Positions 43,443-51,305 of a DNA stretch of 64,000 nt are shown here, one piece after another. A program made the position numbers and the translations under genes. The stretch is from Ferruginibacter sp. GTDB taxonomy: Bacteria > Bacteroidota > Bacteroidia > Chitinophagales > Chitinophagaceae. Numbering within the stretch: position 1 is the stretch's first letter; each line of letters starts with the position of its first letter. The notes under the pieces are model-generated. The model worked only from the letters and a program-made list of their open reading frames with translations, did no database searches and was not told the DNA's origin. The stretch is taken from positions 174,655-238,654 of the forward strand of contig JAQBNH010000003.1 of NCBI GenBank assembly GCA_028288705.1. Direction: 5' to 3'.

Positions 43443-46211
43443 CTATTGGCGAATCATCATGCCACCCATTGTTGGTGCCGGCGGCGTTCCCGTTCCTGTA
43501 AACTTATTGAAACGAAATACAAAGCCCAGCATCAGGTAACGGCCGAGCCTGTTCGTACGCGTATCCACGATACTTGTACCTGTGACGTTTCTGCTCACAC
43601 TCGTATTCTGGTCCAGTAAATCATACGCATTCAATTTAACGGAAGCGTTGAATTTTTTAGAAACGAGCTTCTCAATGCTCGCATTAATGATAAACGGATT
43701 CGCATCTACAGAAGCAGAATATCCCGAATTGATTGATTTATCCAGATCGTAATTGATCGTGAGGTCTTTCGGCAAAAATATCCTGGAAGAATGGGTCAGG
43801 CTCCAGAATTTCGTTGTGGAGTTACGCTGAAAACCAGAAGAATATTTTGTCTGATTTAAAGTGAAATTCACGCCGGCACTGGTTTCCAGCCATTTTTTAA
43901 TCGTGATCGTTGTGTTGAAACGTTGTCCCAATACCCAGTTCTGACCGGTATTCTTGATATTTTCTGCAAATGCCACACTGTTCGTGTACAACAAATTTCC
44001 GCCATAGTTAAATACATATTTGCGGTTCTGGATAGGTTTGCTGAAAGCATAAAACCCGGATGCGGTGTAATATCCGTCGGTATTTACATAACGCGTTTCC
44101 TGGCCGACTACCCTGTTACTGTCATCATATAAAGGGAAAGTGTTATTTACGATCTTATCCTTGATCAGCGAAAAATTAAGGTTACCGAAGAACACATTGC
44201 CGGTAATAAAATCAAAATTATTATAGCGCATGCCAAGTGTATTGGTGAACTCCGGTTTCAAATCCGGGTTACCGATCGTGATATATTGCGGGTTAGAATA
44301 ATCATACACGGGCTGCAATTGCGAATAAGAAGGCTGCCTCGTGCTGCCGTTGTAATTCACACTAAATGACCGGCTCTTGGAAAAATTATACGCAAAACGA
44401 ACAACCGGGTAATAATTCACGAGGTCCTGTTTGTATTTCAATTTGCTGGTAACCGAATTGCTTTGGATCGTGGCCGGCTGCACCGCAAATCCCACGGTAT
44501 AATTATATTTTTTCTGGTTGTTACGGAAATTTACGCCAAACCTGTTTGTTACGTATTCATTGTCGTAAATGTTGCTGAGACTATCCACGTAACGCTTTAT
44601 ACCGCCATTGTCGATCAGGTAATTTTCCCTGTCGATGGATGTATACGATTTGTTGTAAGCATAATTAAATTCAAGACTTTGCTTTTTATTGAAAGGCTGA
44701 ATATAGGAAGCCGAAATTCCGTAATTGTGATTGTCGTTGTCTTGCGTGATAAACTGGCGCAATATCGAATCCCTGCCCGATCCGCCTGTGAGGTCATAAT
44801 AAGTCGTCAGGTTATCGTAGGTATCATTTCCTTCTGTGTTTGATTTACCTGCATTTAAATTCAGGGAAAGGATTCGTCCTTTTTTATCAAAGCGGTGATT
44901 GAATAACAAAGAACCGCTTAAGTTTGGCGAGGTAGAATGCGTACGATCTGTCGTAAATCCCTGGCTGGTTGAATCACCCGTCTTTCCTAAGAATCCAAAG
45001 TTAGACAGGTAATCGCTGTTCGTCGTGGTATAATTAACCGTCGGACTAAACTTGAGGTAATTAAACGAATCGATTTTAAATTCCATGTTATACGTCAGGC
45101 GATGGTTATCGGTGATCGTATAATCGTTTGTTTTATTGTTGTTGGTTACGGTTCCGTCTTTGAAGATGTTCTGGCGCGTTTCATCTTTTATCGTGCGAAC
45201 GGCTTTGTTGGTAAATGCATAACTGCCATACACAGAAATTTTCGGGCCCCACTGATCACGGTAGTTTAAACCGATAGATTTGGTTGTTGCGATACCATTT
45301 CCGGAACCAAAATTACCGAAGGCTCCACCAATACTTCTCGCCATACCACCCATTGCACCGCCCATGTTGCCAAAATTAAACGTGCTGGCATTTGTGTTGT
45401 TCAAATTGCCAATCAGCGAGATCTGCTGCGCATTATTGAATTTATTGATGGTGAGAGAATTCGCATAACGGCCTTCTGTACCCGCACCAAGTGATGCATT
45501 CCCGAAATACCCTTTGTTCTTATCCTTCTTTAACTGGATATTGATTGTCTTGGTTGCATCGCCGCTTTTCACACCTGTAAAAGCCGCCTGGTCGCCGTAG
45601 TCGTCAATGATATCAATCTTATCAACCATATCGGCATTGATCTGTCGCGTCGCGGTTGTAACATCACCCCCGAAAAACTCCTTACCATTTACTTTCACCT
45701 TCGTCACCTGCTGGCCTTGTGCCGTAACGGTTCCGGCTTTATCCACTTCAACGCCAGGTAATTTTTTGAGTACTTCTTCCACGTTGTCGTTTTTACGAAA
45801 CATCGTGCTATCGATCTTGTAGGAAACGGTATCTTCTTTTATCTGGACTTTAGCCGCAGAAACGGTCACTGTTTCCAGTGTTTTTCCACCCGGCACAAGG
45901 CTGATATCTACAATATTTTGCTCCCCTGTTGCCTTGGTATAATCATAGTATTGAGCGAAAGCATCATAGCCAATGCTGGTAACAATCACGCCAGTATTAG
46001 CCTGGGCTACGTTCTTAAAACTGAATAACCCTTTATCTGAGCTGACTGCCTTCACAGAATCTTTTGAACCTTCCGCAAACAGGATGACCGTAGCGCCGGA
46101 AACCGGCTTGCCATCATTGGATTTTACAATCCCCCGTACACTGAGGGTTTGTTGTGCAGACACAACGGCGGTAAAAAAAACAAGGCTAAGCAGGGTAAAA
46201 ATTAATTTCAT
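43443..46211 (-). CDS. Outer-membrane beta-barrel protein (TonB-dependent receptor-like)
   Basis: 922 aa. Signal peptide (ending SAQQT, about residue 20), a carboxypeptidase-regulatory-like domain (about 20-105, LSVRGIVKSNDGKPVSGATVILF), a plug-like domain (about 115-240, VEEVLKKLPGVEVDKAGTVTAQGQQVTKVKVNGKEFFGGD) and a long beta-barrel to a C-terminal end at about 905. The layout matches the outer-membrane beta-barrel family (PF14905) of Bacteroidota. No SusD-like partner and no peptidase gene are next to it, so the ligand is not known. Confidence 0.88.
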   Translation of the reverse strand: MKLIFTLLSLVFFTAVVSAQQTLSVRGIVKSNDGKPVSGATVILFAEGSKDSVKAVSSDKGLFSFKNVAQANTGVIVTSIGYDAFAQYYDYTKATGEQNIVDISLVPGGKTLETVTVSAAKVQIKEDTVSYKIDSTMFRKNDNVEEVLKKLPGVEVDKAGTVTAQGQQVTKVKVNGKEFFGGDVTTATRQINADMVDKIDIIDDYGDQAAFTGVKSGDATKTINIQLKKDKNKGYFGNASLGAGTEGRYANSLTINKFNNAQQISLIGNLNNTNASTFNFGNMGGAMGGMARSIGGAFGNFGSGNGIATTKSIGLNYRDQWGPKISVYGSYAFTNKAVRTIKDETRQNIFKDGTVTNNNKTNDYTITDNHRLTYNMEFKIDSFNYLKFSPTVNYTTTNSDYLSNFGFLGKTGDSTSQGFTTDRTHSTSPNLSGSLLFNHRFDKKGRILSLNLNAGKSNTEGNDTYDNLTTYYDLTGGSGRDSILRQFITQDNDNHNYGISASYIQPFNKKQSLEFNYAYNKSYTSIDRENYLIDNGGIKRYVDSLSNIYDNEYVTNRFGVNFRNNQKKYNYTVGFAVQPATIQSNSVTSKLKYKQDLVNYYPVVRFAYNFSKSRSFSVNYNGSTRQPSYSQLQPVYDYSNPQYITIGNPDLKPEFTNTLGMRYNNFDFITGNVFFGNLNFSLIKDKIVNNTFPLYDDSNRVVGQETRYVNTDGYYTASGFYAFSKPIQNRKYVFNYGGNLLYTNSVAFAENIKNTGQNWVLGQRFNTTITIKKWLETSAGVNFTLNQTKYSSGFQRNSTTKFWSLTHSSRIFLPKDLTINYDLDKSINSGYSASVDANPFIINASIEKLVSKKFNASVKLNAYDLLDQNTSVSRNVTGTSIVDTRTNRLGRYLMLGFVFRFNKFTGTGTPPAPTMGGMMIRQ

Positions 46212-46339
46212 TTTTGGTAGTAATTGATCTTAAAAAATGTATATACGAAAACTTTCGGCGAAACTAAGTTAACTGCGCCGTTAGGATTCACCATTCATCC
46301 TTTTTTGAATGAATAAGCAATCTATTAACATTTAATTAG

Positions 46340-47392
46340 TTAAGACTGGAACTGTTTTACAAAAGCAAGCACCCTGTTGTTAAACATGAAGCCTTCATTA
46401 AACAGGAAGCTGTGCCTGATCGGCATCACGTAAAGCGGGAAATTCTCCAGCTCGGCCTCATATTTCTGCAGGCGAACCGCATCTTTCTCCGTGGTGAGGA
46501 TAAGTTTATTACCGGATGGTATTTTTTCGAAATGTTTCTTAATGTCTTTCAGGTCGTCGCTGGTAAAAATATGATGATCCGGGTAACGGAGCATATCGTA
46601 GCTGCGCACATGAGTTGCCAAAAACTCCATCAGTGGCCGCGGATTGGCAATGCCGCATAACAACAGTGAGTCCGTTGTCTGGTCAATGTTAGTGGTTGCG
46701 CGGTGAAATAAATGATACGGTTGCGCGTATAGAATTTCGGTGAAGAAGATTTGCTGATGTGATTTCAGTCGCAGCTCTTTCGTGATGGCTTCTTTTTCTT
46801 CAAGGCTCAGGTCGGATTTACATTTCGTGACGATAATGATATCGGCTCGTTTGGCACTTGCTTTTACATCGCGAAGATCCCCGGCGGGCAACATCAGGTC
46901 GCGGCTGTATAAATTTTTAAAATCTGTCAGGATAATATTCAAGCCTGCTCTTACGGTGCGATGTTGAAAGGCATCATCCAGGATGATTACCTGTGTATCA
47001 GGTTTATCATGCAACAACTGCGGAATGGCGACCAATCTCTCCTCTCCCACAGCCACTGTTATGTGTGGAAATTTTTCATGAAACTGCATCGGTTCGTCAC
47101 CAATGTCGAGCGCGGTGGTCCTGGTATTCGCGATAGCAAAGCCCTTTGTTTTTCTTTTATATCCACGGCTAAGCGTTGCCGTTTTAAATTTGTCCTGGAG
47201 TAACTCCACCAGGTATTCGGTCATCGGTGTTTTTCCGGTACCGCCCGCCGCCAGGTTACCAACGCAGATGATGGGGAAATTAAAAGCTGCAGATTTTAGA
47301 ATTTTTTTGTCAAACATCCAGTTACGGATCCAGATGACTGCGCCATAGATCAGCGAGAAAGGAAAAAGCAGGTATCTGAAACTTTTAAGCAA
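46340..47392 (-). CDS. lpxK: Tetraacyldisaccharide 4'-kinase
   Basis: 350 aa. LpxK phosphorylates the 4' position of the lipid A disaccharide in the inner membrane. An N-terminal hydrophobic segment (RYLLFPFSLIYGAVIW) precedes the Walker A GGTGKTP (50-56), with LDDAFQHR and the other LpxK motifs following. The start is a TTG at 47390-47392; the next ATG is 25 codons in and would cut the N-terminal membrane helix, so TTG is taken. It is the last gene of a four-gene minus-strand cluster, 11 bases after the formyl-THF ligase gene. Confidence 0.94.
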   Translation of the reverse strand: MLKSFRYLLFPFSLIYGAVIWIRNWMFDKKILKSAAFNFPIICVGNLAAGGTGKTPMTEYLVELLQDKFKTATLSRGYKRKTKGFAIANTRTTALDIGDEPMQFHEKFPHITVAVGEERLVAIPQLLHDKPDTQVIILDDAFQHRTVRAGLNIILTDFKNLYSRDLMLPAGDLRDVKASAKRADIIIVTKCKSDLSLEEKEAITKELRLKSHQQIFFTEILYAQPYHLFHRATTNIDQTTDSLLLCGIANPRPLMEFLATHVRSYDMLRYPDHHIFTSDDLKDIKKHFEKIPSGNKLILTTEKDAVRLQKYEAELENFPLYVMPIRHSFLFNEGFMFNNRVLAFVKQFQS

Positions 47393-47403
47393 ATCATCTT
47401 GTT

Positions 47404-47973
47404 TTAAAATTCGTAAATCTTCTCAGGTGTAACACAATAGTTCAGTTTCACATCATGCGTATCGGTGTCGGTAATTTTCTTTTCGGCTTCAAAAAAGCTG
47501 AAGCCGATCTTCAAAACATCCTTCCGGCAAGTCTTTAAAAACCTGTCGTAATAACCTTTTCCATAACCCACCCGATTCCCTTTTTCGTCAAAGGCCAGTA
47601 AAGGAACGATCACGAGATCTATCTCCTGGGGAAACATATCCAGTCCGTCTACAGGTTCATCTATACCAAATTGATTGGTGCTAAAAACAGTGTTATCATT
47701 CACCACAACGCTTTGCAGCGTATTGGTTTCTGCCTGTAAAACCGGGTAAAAAAGTGTTTGCTGCGGATTTTTAAAGAAGCAATAATCGGTAATGAGCTGG
47801 GGATCAAATTCATTGAACTTAGCAATCGGTGCGTAAGTCATGATCATCGCGGGAATTTCAATGTCGAGCTTTTGAAACTGGATGAGCAGCAGGTCTTCAA
47901 GCCTGTTTCGGCTGGACGCTGTGAGCGCCATTCGTTTCTCCTTATACTTCGTCCTGAGCTGATCTTTCTTCAT
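47404..47973 (-). CDS. 5-Formyltetrahydrofolate cyclo-ligase
   Basis: 189 aa. It converts 5-formyl-THF to 5,10-methenyl-THF with ATP. The motifs are the basic N-terminus KDQLRTKYKEKRMAL, the central DLVIVPLLAFDEKGNRVGYGKGYYDRFL with the GYGKGYYD box (folate and ATP binding), typical of the family. It lies between rsmD and lpxK in one operon. folB on the same strand elsewhere in the window belongs to the same cofactor pathway. Confidence 0.94.
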   Translation of the reverse strand: MKKDQLRTKYKEKRMALTASSRNRLEDLLLIQFQKLDIEIPAMIMTYAPIAKFNEFDPQLITDYCFFKNPQQTLFYPVLQAETNTLQSVVVNDNTVFSTNQFGIDEPVDGLDMFPQEIDLVIVPLLAFDEKGNRVGYGKGYYDRFLKTCRKDVLKIGFSFFEAEKKITDTDTHDVKLNYCVTPEKIYEF

Positions 47974-47993
47974 AACAGTTTTGATAACCCGGT

Positions 47994-48533
47994 TTATTCC
48001 TGTATAAAGATAGAAAATATGGTGCTGCCATAATTCCTTTCGGTGCGGTAATGCGGAAATTTTTTGTAATCGTTTCTTGGCGTGTGTTCCAGGATGAACC
48101 AGCCGTCTTTATTCAACAGCGCTTTTTCAAAGATCAGCTTAGGCAGATCGTCAATCGTACCCAATGCATAAGGCGGACCTGCGAAAATAAAATCATACGT
48201 ATTGCTGCAGGTTTCAATGTATTTAAACACATCCATCTTGAGCAACTTAATATTATCGAAATGGAGATCTGCGGCAGTCTTTTTAATAAAATCGAACATC
48301 TTATTATCCTTCTCCACGATCGTAAGATCCGGTGCTCCCCTACTGGCGAGTTCATAACTGATGCAACCTGTTCCGCCAAAAAGATCCAGGGTTTTTAATT
48401 TATCAATCTCCAGGTTATTTTGAAGCACATTGAACAACCCTTCTTTAGCAATATCTGTTGTGGGCCTCGTATAAGGCATGTTCGCCGGTGGCGAGATCCT
48501 GCGGCCGCCATGTATGCCACTGATTATACGCAT
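47994..48533 (-). CDS. rsmD: 16S rRNA (guanine(966)-N(2))-methyltransferase RsmD, altered catalytic motif
   Basis: 179 aa. RsmD methylates G966 of 16S rRNA. It begins MRIISGIHGGRRISPP, and the SAM-binding motif I is LDLFGGTGCISYELASRGA (about 49-67). In motif IV the family has (D/N)PPY; here it is AGPPY with Gly119 in place of Asp/Asn. The residue holds the guanine amino group in related enzymes, so activity may be altered or lost. The rest of the fold, up to the C-terminal EHTPRNDYKKF, is intact. The gene overlaps DUF3822 by 10 bases. Confidence 0.9.
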   Translation of the reverse strand: MRIISGIHGGRRISPPANMPYTRPTTDIAKEGLFNVLQNNLEIDKLKTLDLFGGTGCISYELASRGAPDLTIVEKDNKMFDFIKKTAADLHFDNIKLLKMDVFKYIETCSNTYDFIFAGPPYALGTIDDLPKLIFEKALLNKDGWFILEHTPRNDYKKFPHYRTERNYGSTIFSIFIQE

Positions 48534-49339
48534 GACGACAATAACATTAAATGGCTGAAAAAATGCGCTGGCAATCCGCGAATAGCATCCGAGGTTTGGA
48601 TAGCCGGATCATCGAAACGAAGTTGTAAAAAATATTTATGCAATTCGCTGTATAAATTGGAACGCTCATCAATCATACCGGCGACAACAAGATCCACTTT
48701 ATTTACATCTACATCAAATGCCTGGCAACAACCCAACAAATAGTAAATAACATCTGCAGCAGTGTGATAGGAAAAATGTTGGACGATCTGCAGCGCTCCA
48801 TCTTTGTACAGGAACACTTTAAAACTATTGTGATAGAAAATGCAGTACATATCTGTGCCCCGATCCTGTAACGCACGCCATTGCAGACTTGTAGCATGAT
48901 GGATCGCCGCCATCGGGTAAAATGCCCTTAAAACCGCATCAATATTTTTCCCCGCCCGATACACATTCATGATACCATTGGCATGGTCATGACAAATAAT
49001 CGCGTCTCCACGCTCGCCGAATTGAATGTCCAGCATCGCCTTCCGGTTATCTGGCTGAAACAGCGCGGGAGGAACGAGGATTGATTCAGCATTGTTGTAA
49101 CAAATATTTACGGTGCGGTAATTCTGCCTTAAAATGGTTTCTTTTTCCAGCAATACACGCGCCTGGTTTGCGCGATCCAGGTCAGACAGTTGCTCGTCGA
49201 AATTAGCGGTAAGTACACCGGTGATCTGTAACGGATCTTTATTGAATAAAATAAAGGACAACGCTGTGTTTCCAGCCTCTATCAGCAAGTGCTGCGCCTG
49301 CTCGTTGATCTCCCCAGCTAAATTAAATGCAATTTTCAC
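48524..49339 (-). CDS. DUF3822 family protein
   Basis: 271 aa, Bacteroidota-specific DUF3822. It starts with GTG (49337-49339); residues 1-60 show the pattern KIAFNLAGEINEQAQHLLIEAGNTALSFILF of the family. It resembles an ASKHA-like fold (the sugar-kinase/actin type), but the ATP site is not clear. It overlaps rsmD by 10 bases and heads the four-gene cluster DUF3822-rsmD-formyl-THF ligase-lpxK, as is common in this phylum. The functional link with rRNA methylation is not known. Confidence 0.82.
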   Translation of the reverse strand: MKIAFNLAGEINEQAQHLLIEAGNTALSFILFNKDPLQITGVLTANFDEQLSDLDRANQARVLLEKETILRQNYRTVNICYNNAESILVPPALFQPDNRKAMLDIQFGERGDAIICHDHANGIMNVYRAGKNIDAVLRAFYPMAAIHHATSLQWRALQDRGTDMYCIFYHNSFKVFLYKDGALQIVQHFSYHTAADVIYYLLGCCQAFDVDVNKVDLVVAGMIDERSNLYSELHKYFLQLRFDDPAIQTSDAIRGLPAHFFSHLMLLSSCV

Positions 49340-49427
49340 GCTTCCGGTTTAAGCGGCAAAATAAGATAAATTTATCGAGATAACTGCGGCCCTGTGCAAT
49401 TAAGCGCAGCACTGAAAATAAAAACAA

Positions 49428-49435
49428 TATTTTTG
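49428..49435 (+). promoter_or_regulatory. -7 promoter element for the MATE gene
   Basis: TATTTTTG, full match to TAnnTTTG, with 8 bases before the ATG at 49444, so the leader would be about 3-4 nt. No -33 match seen. Confidence 0.5.
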
Positions 49436-49443
49436 CCCACTCC

Positions 49444-50799
49444 ATGGAAACGCTGGCGCATACTAATTTAAAGGTTGAGGTGAATAACCGGCAGATCCTG
49501 TCGATCGCGTTGCCGATCACGCTCGCGATCCTGATCCCGCAGGTGAATATGCTGACCAACAGTATTTTTCTCGGGCGGCTCAGCGAACAGGCACTCGGTA
49601 ATGCCGGTATCACGGGTGTATTCTACCTCATTTTCGCAGTAGCCGGAAATGGATTAAACAACTCATTGCAAACAGTTTTCTCGAGATATGCGGGTAGTGA
49701 TAACAGTGCAGTTTTTAAAACGATCCTCGCGCAGGGCATCCGCATTTCTCTGCAATTAGCCGTTATCTGCATCGCCTTTACCTGGCTTGTTGCCCCATTT
49801 ATTTTACAGCCCGTTGCAGATCCCGCGGCATACCCGGAAGAGATGTCGTTCTTACGAATCCGCATTTTTGGGTTACCCTTTCTCTACCTTTTCCAGATGG
49901 GCAACGCCTTTCTTGTTGCTTCACTTAACAGCCGTTATTTAATGATCGGCTTCATTGTGGAAGCACTCGTAAATGTGTTATTTGATTACCTGCTGATCTT
50001 TGGAAAATTTGGTTTTCCCAACATGGGCTTCAATGGCGCCGCGGTTGCATCCGTAATCGCTGAATTTTCAGGGATGTGTACCGTTATGCTTGTTTTGTAC
50101 GGTACAGGGCTAAAAAGGAAATACGGCCTGTTGAAAAATTTATTGTATGATAAATTATTAAGCAAGGAAGTGTTGCGCATCGCTTCTCCCCTCGTATTGC
50201 AATACCTGATCAGCGTGAGTACCTGGCTGGTTTTTTTCCTGCTGATTGAAAAGCGTGGTGAAGCGGCGAAAGCCATCAGCAATACGATGCGCAATGTATT
50301 TGGATTGGTGGGTGTTTTCGTTTGGGCCTTTGCAAGCACGAGCAATACCATGGTGGGCAACCTGATGGGGCAAAAACGTGAAGACAAGGTAGTGGAAGCC
50401 ATTACGAAAATTTCTATGTGGAGTTTTGGCTCCTGCCTCTTCATGTGCAGTCTCCTGAATATCTTCCCGGGTACATTTTTCAGGTTGTTCGGTCAGGGAG
50501 ATTCTTTTGTAACGGCGGCTATTCCTGTTGTAAGGATCGTATCACTTGGATTGCTATTTATGAGTATCGCCAATGTCTGGCTGAATGGCGTAACGGGAAC
50601 AGGAAAAACGAGGACGAACCTGGCAATCGAAATCATCGCTATCACGTTATACCTGGGCTACACATGGTATTTCATGCAATTCCATTACGTTTCTCTGGCG
50701 ATGGCCTGGAGTAATGAATTTATTTACTGGACGGCAATTTTCCTGATGGCTTTTTTATATTTGCGCAGCGGAAAATGGAAAACAAAGTCTGCAGATTAA
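49444..50799 (+). CDS. MATE family efflux transporter
   Basis: 451 aa with 12 transmembrane helices in two halves of six. The first half starts QILSIALPITLAILIPQVNMLTNSIFLGRLSEQALGNAG, as usual for MATE proteins. They export drugs or metabolites using Na+ or H+. Substrate unknown. The next gene (lipocalin-like) starts 11 bases after its stop. The ATG at 49444 lies only 8 bases after a -7 box. Confidence 0.93.
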   Translation: METLAHTNLKVEVNNRQILSIALPITLAILIPQVNMLTNSIFLGRLSEQALGNAGITGVFYLIFAVAGNGLNNSLQTVFSRYAGSDNSAVFKTILAQGIRISLQLAVICIAFTWLVAPFILQPVADPAAYPEEMSFLRIRIFGLPFLYLFQMGNAFLVASLNSRYLMIGFIVEALVNVLFDYLLIFGKFGFPNMGFNGAAVASVIAEFSGMCTVMLVLYGTGLKRKYGLLKNLLYDKLLSKEVLRIASPLVLQYLISVSTWLVFFLLIEKRGEAAKAISNTMRNVFGLVGVFVWAFASTSNTMVGNLMGQKREDKVVEAITKISMWSFGSCLFMCSLLNIFPGTFFRLFGQGDSFVTAAIPVVRIVSLGLLFMSIANVWLNGVTGTGKTRTNLAIEIIAITLYLGYTWYFMQFHYVSLAMAWSNEFIYWTAIFLMAFLYLRSGKWKTKSAD

Positions 50800-50810
50800 C
50801 TATTTTTTAT

Positions 50811-51305
50811 ATGAATAAAACATTTTTGCTGATATTGTTCCTGGCAGGAACGCTAACCACGATTGCCCAGGAAAAAATAACGGGCGAAAGGCTCGCCGGA
50901 AAATGGAATGTAATTACAATGGATATCCCGGGCCGGATGTATTACAGCAGTGTAAATGATTCGCTGTTCATGAGCCGCAGCCAGATTGCGGAGATCAATG
51001 AAAACAGTGGCGACACATCGCTGAACGAAATGATGCAAAGTATGATGAAAGGCGCGATGAAGGCGCAACTCTCAAAAATGATTTTCTTCTTTGATGACAA
51101 GGGAAATGTGTACGACATTGCGCAGGGAGAAGCCAATAAAAAAAATATGGGCCGGTTAGATATGGAGAAAAATCTCTTCTATATAAAAGATGAGGAAACC
51201 AATACAGAAAAAGAAATCCCGGTAGATTTCAAGAATGGGCTGCTCCGCCTGGCAATCCTTGACGAAGGCATCATTGTAAGCATCTGGTGTAAGAAAATGA
51301 TTTAA
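50811..51305 (+). CDS. Secreted lipocalin-like protein
   Basis: 164 aa from the ATG at 50811 (the longer frame runs into the MATE gene). Signal peptide MNKTFLLILFLAGTLTTIAQ. The mature part begins with a GERLAGKWNVITMD motif, the first strand of a lipocalin-like barrel, then a Met-rich helical segment (about 72-96) and three strands. Function unknown. Its stop overlaps the end of the convergent ppc gene. Confidence 0.65.
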   Translation: MNKTFLLILFLAGTLTTIAQEKITGERLAGKWNVITMDIPGRMYYSSVNDSLFMSRSQIAEINENSGDTSLNEMMQSMMKGAMKAQLSKMIFFFDDKGNVYDIAQGEANKKNMGRLDMEKNLFYIKDEETNTEKEIPVDFKNGLLRLAILDEGIIVSIWCKKMI

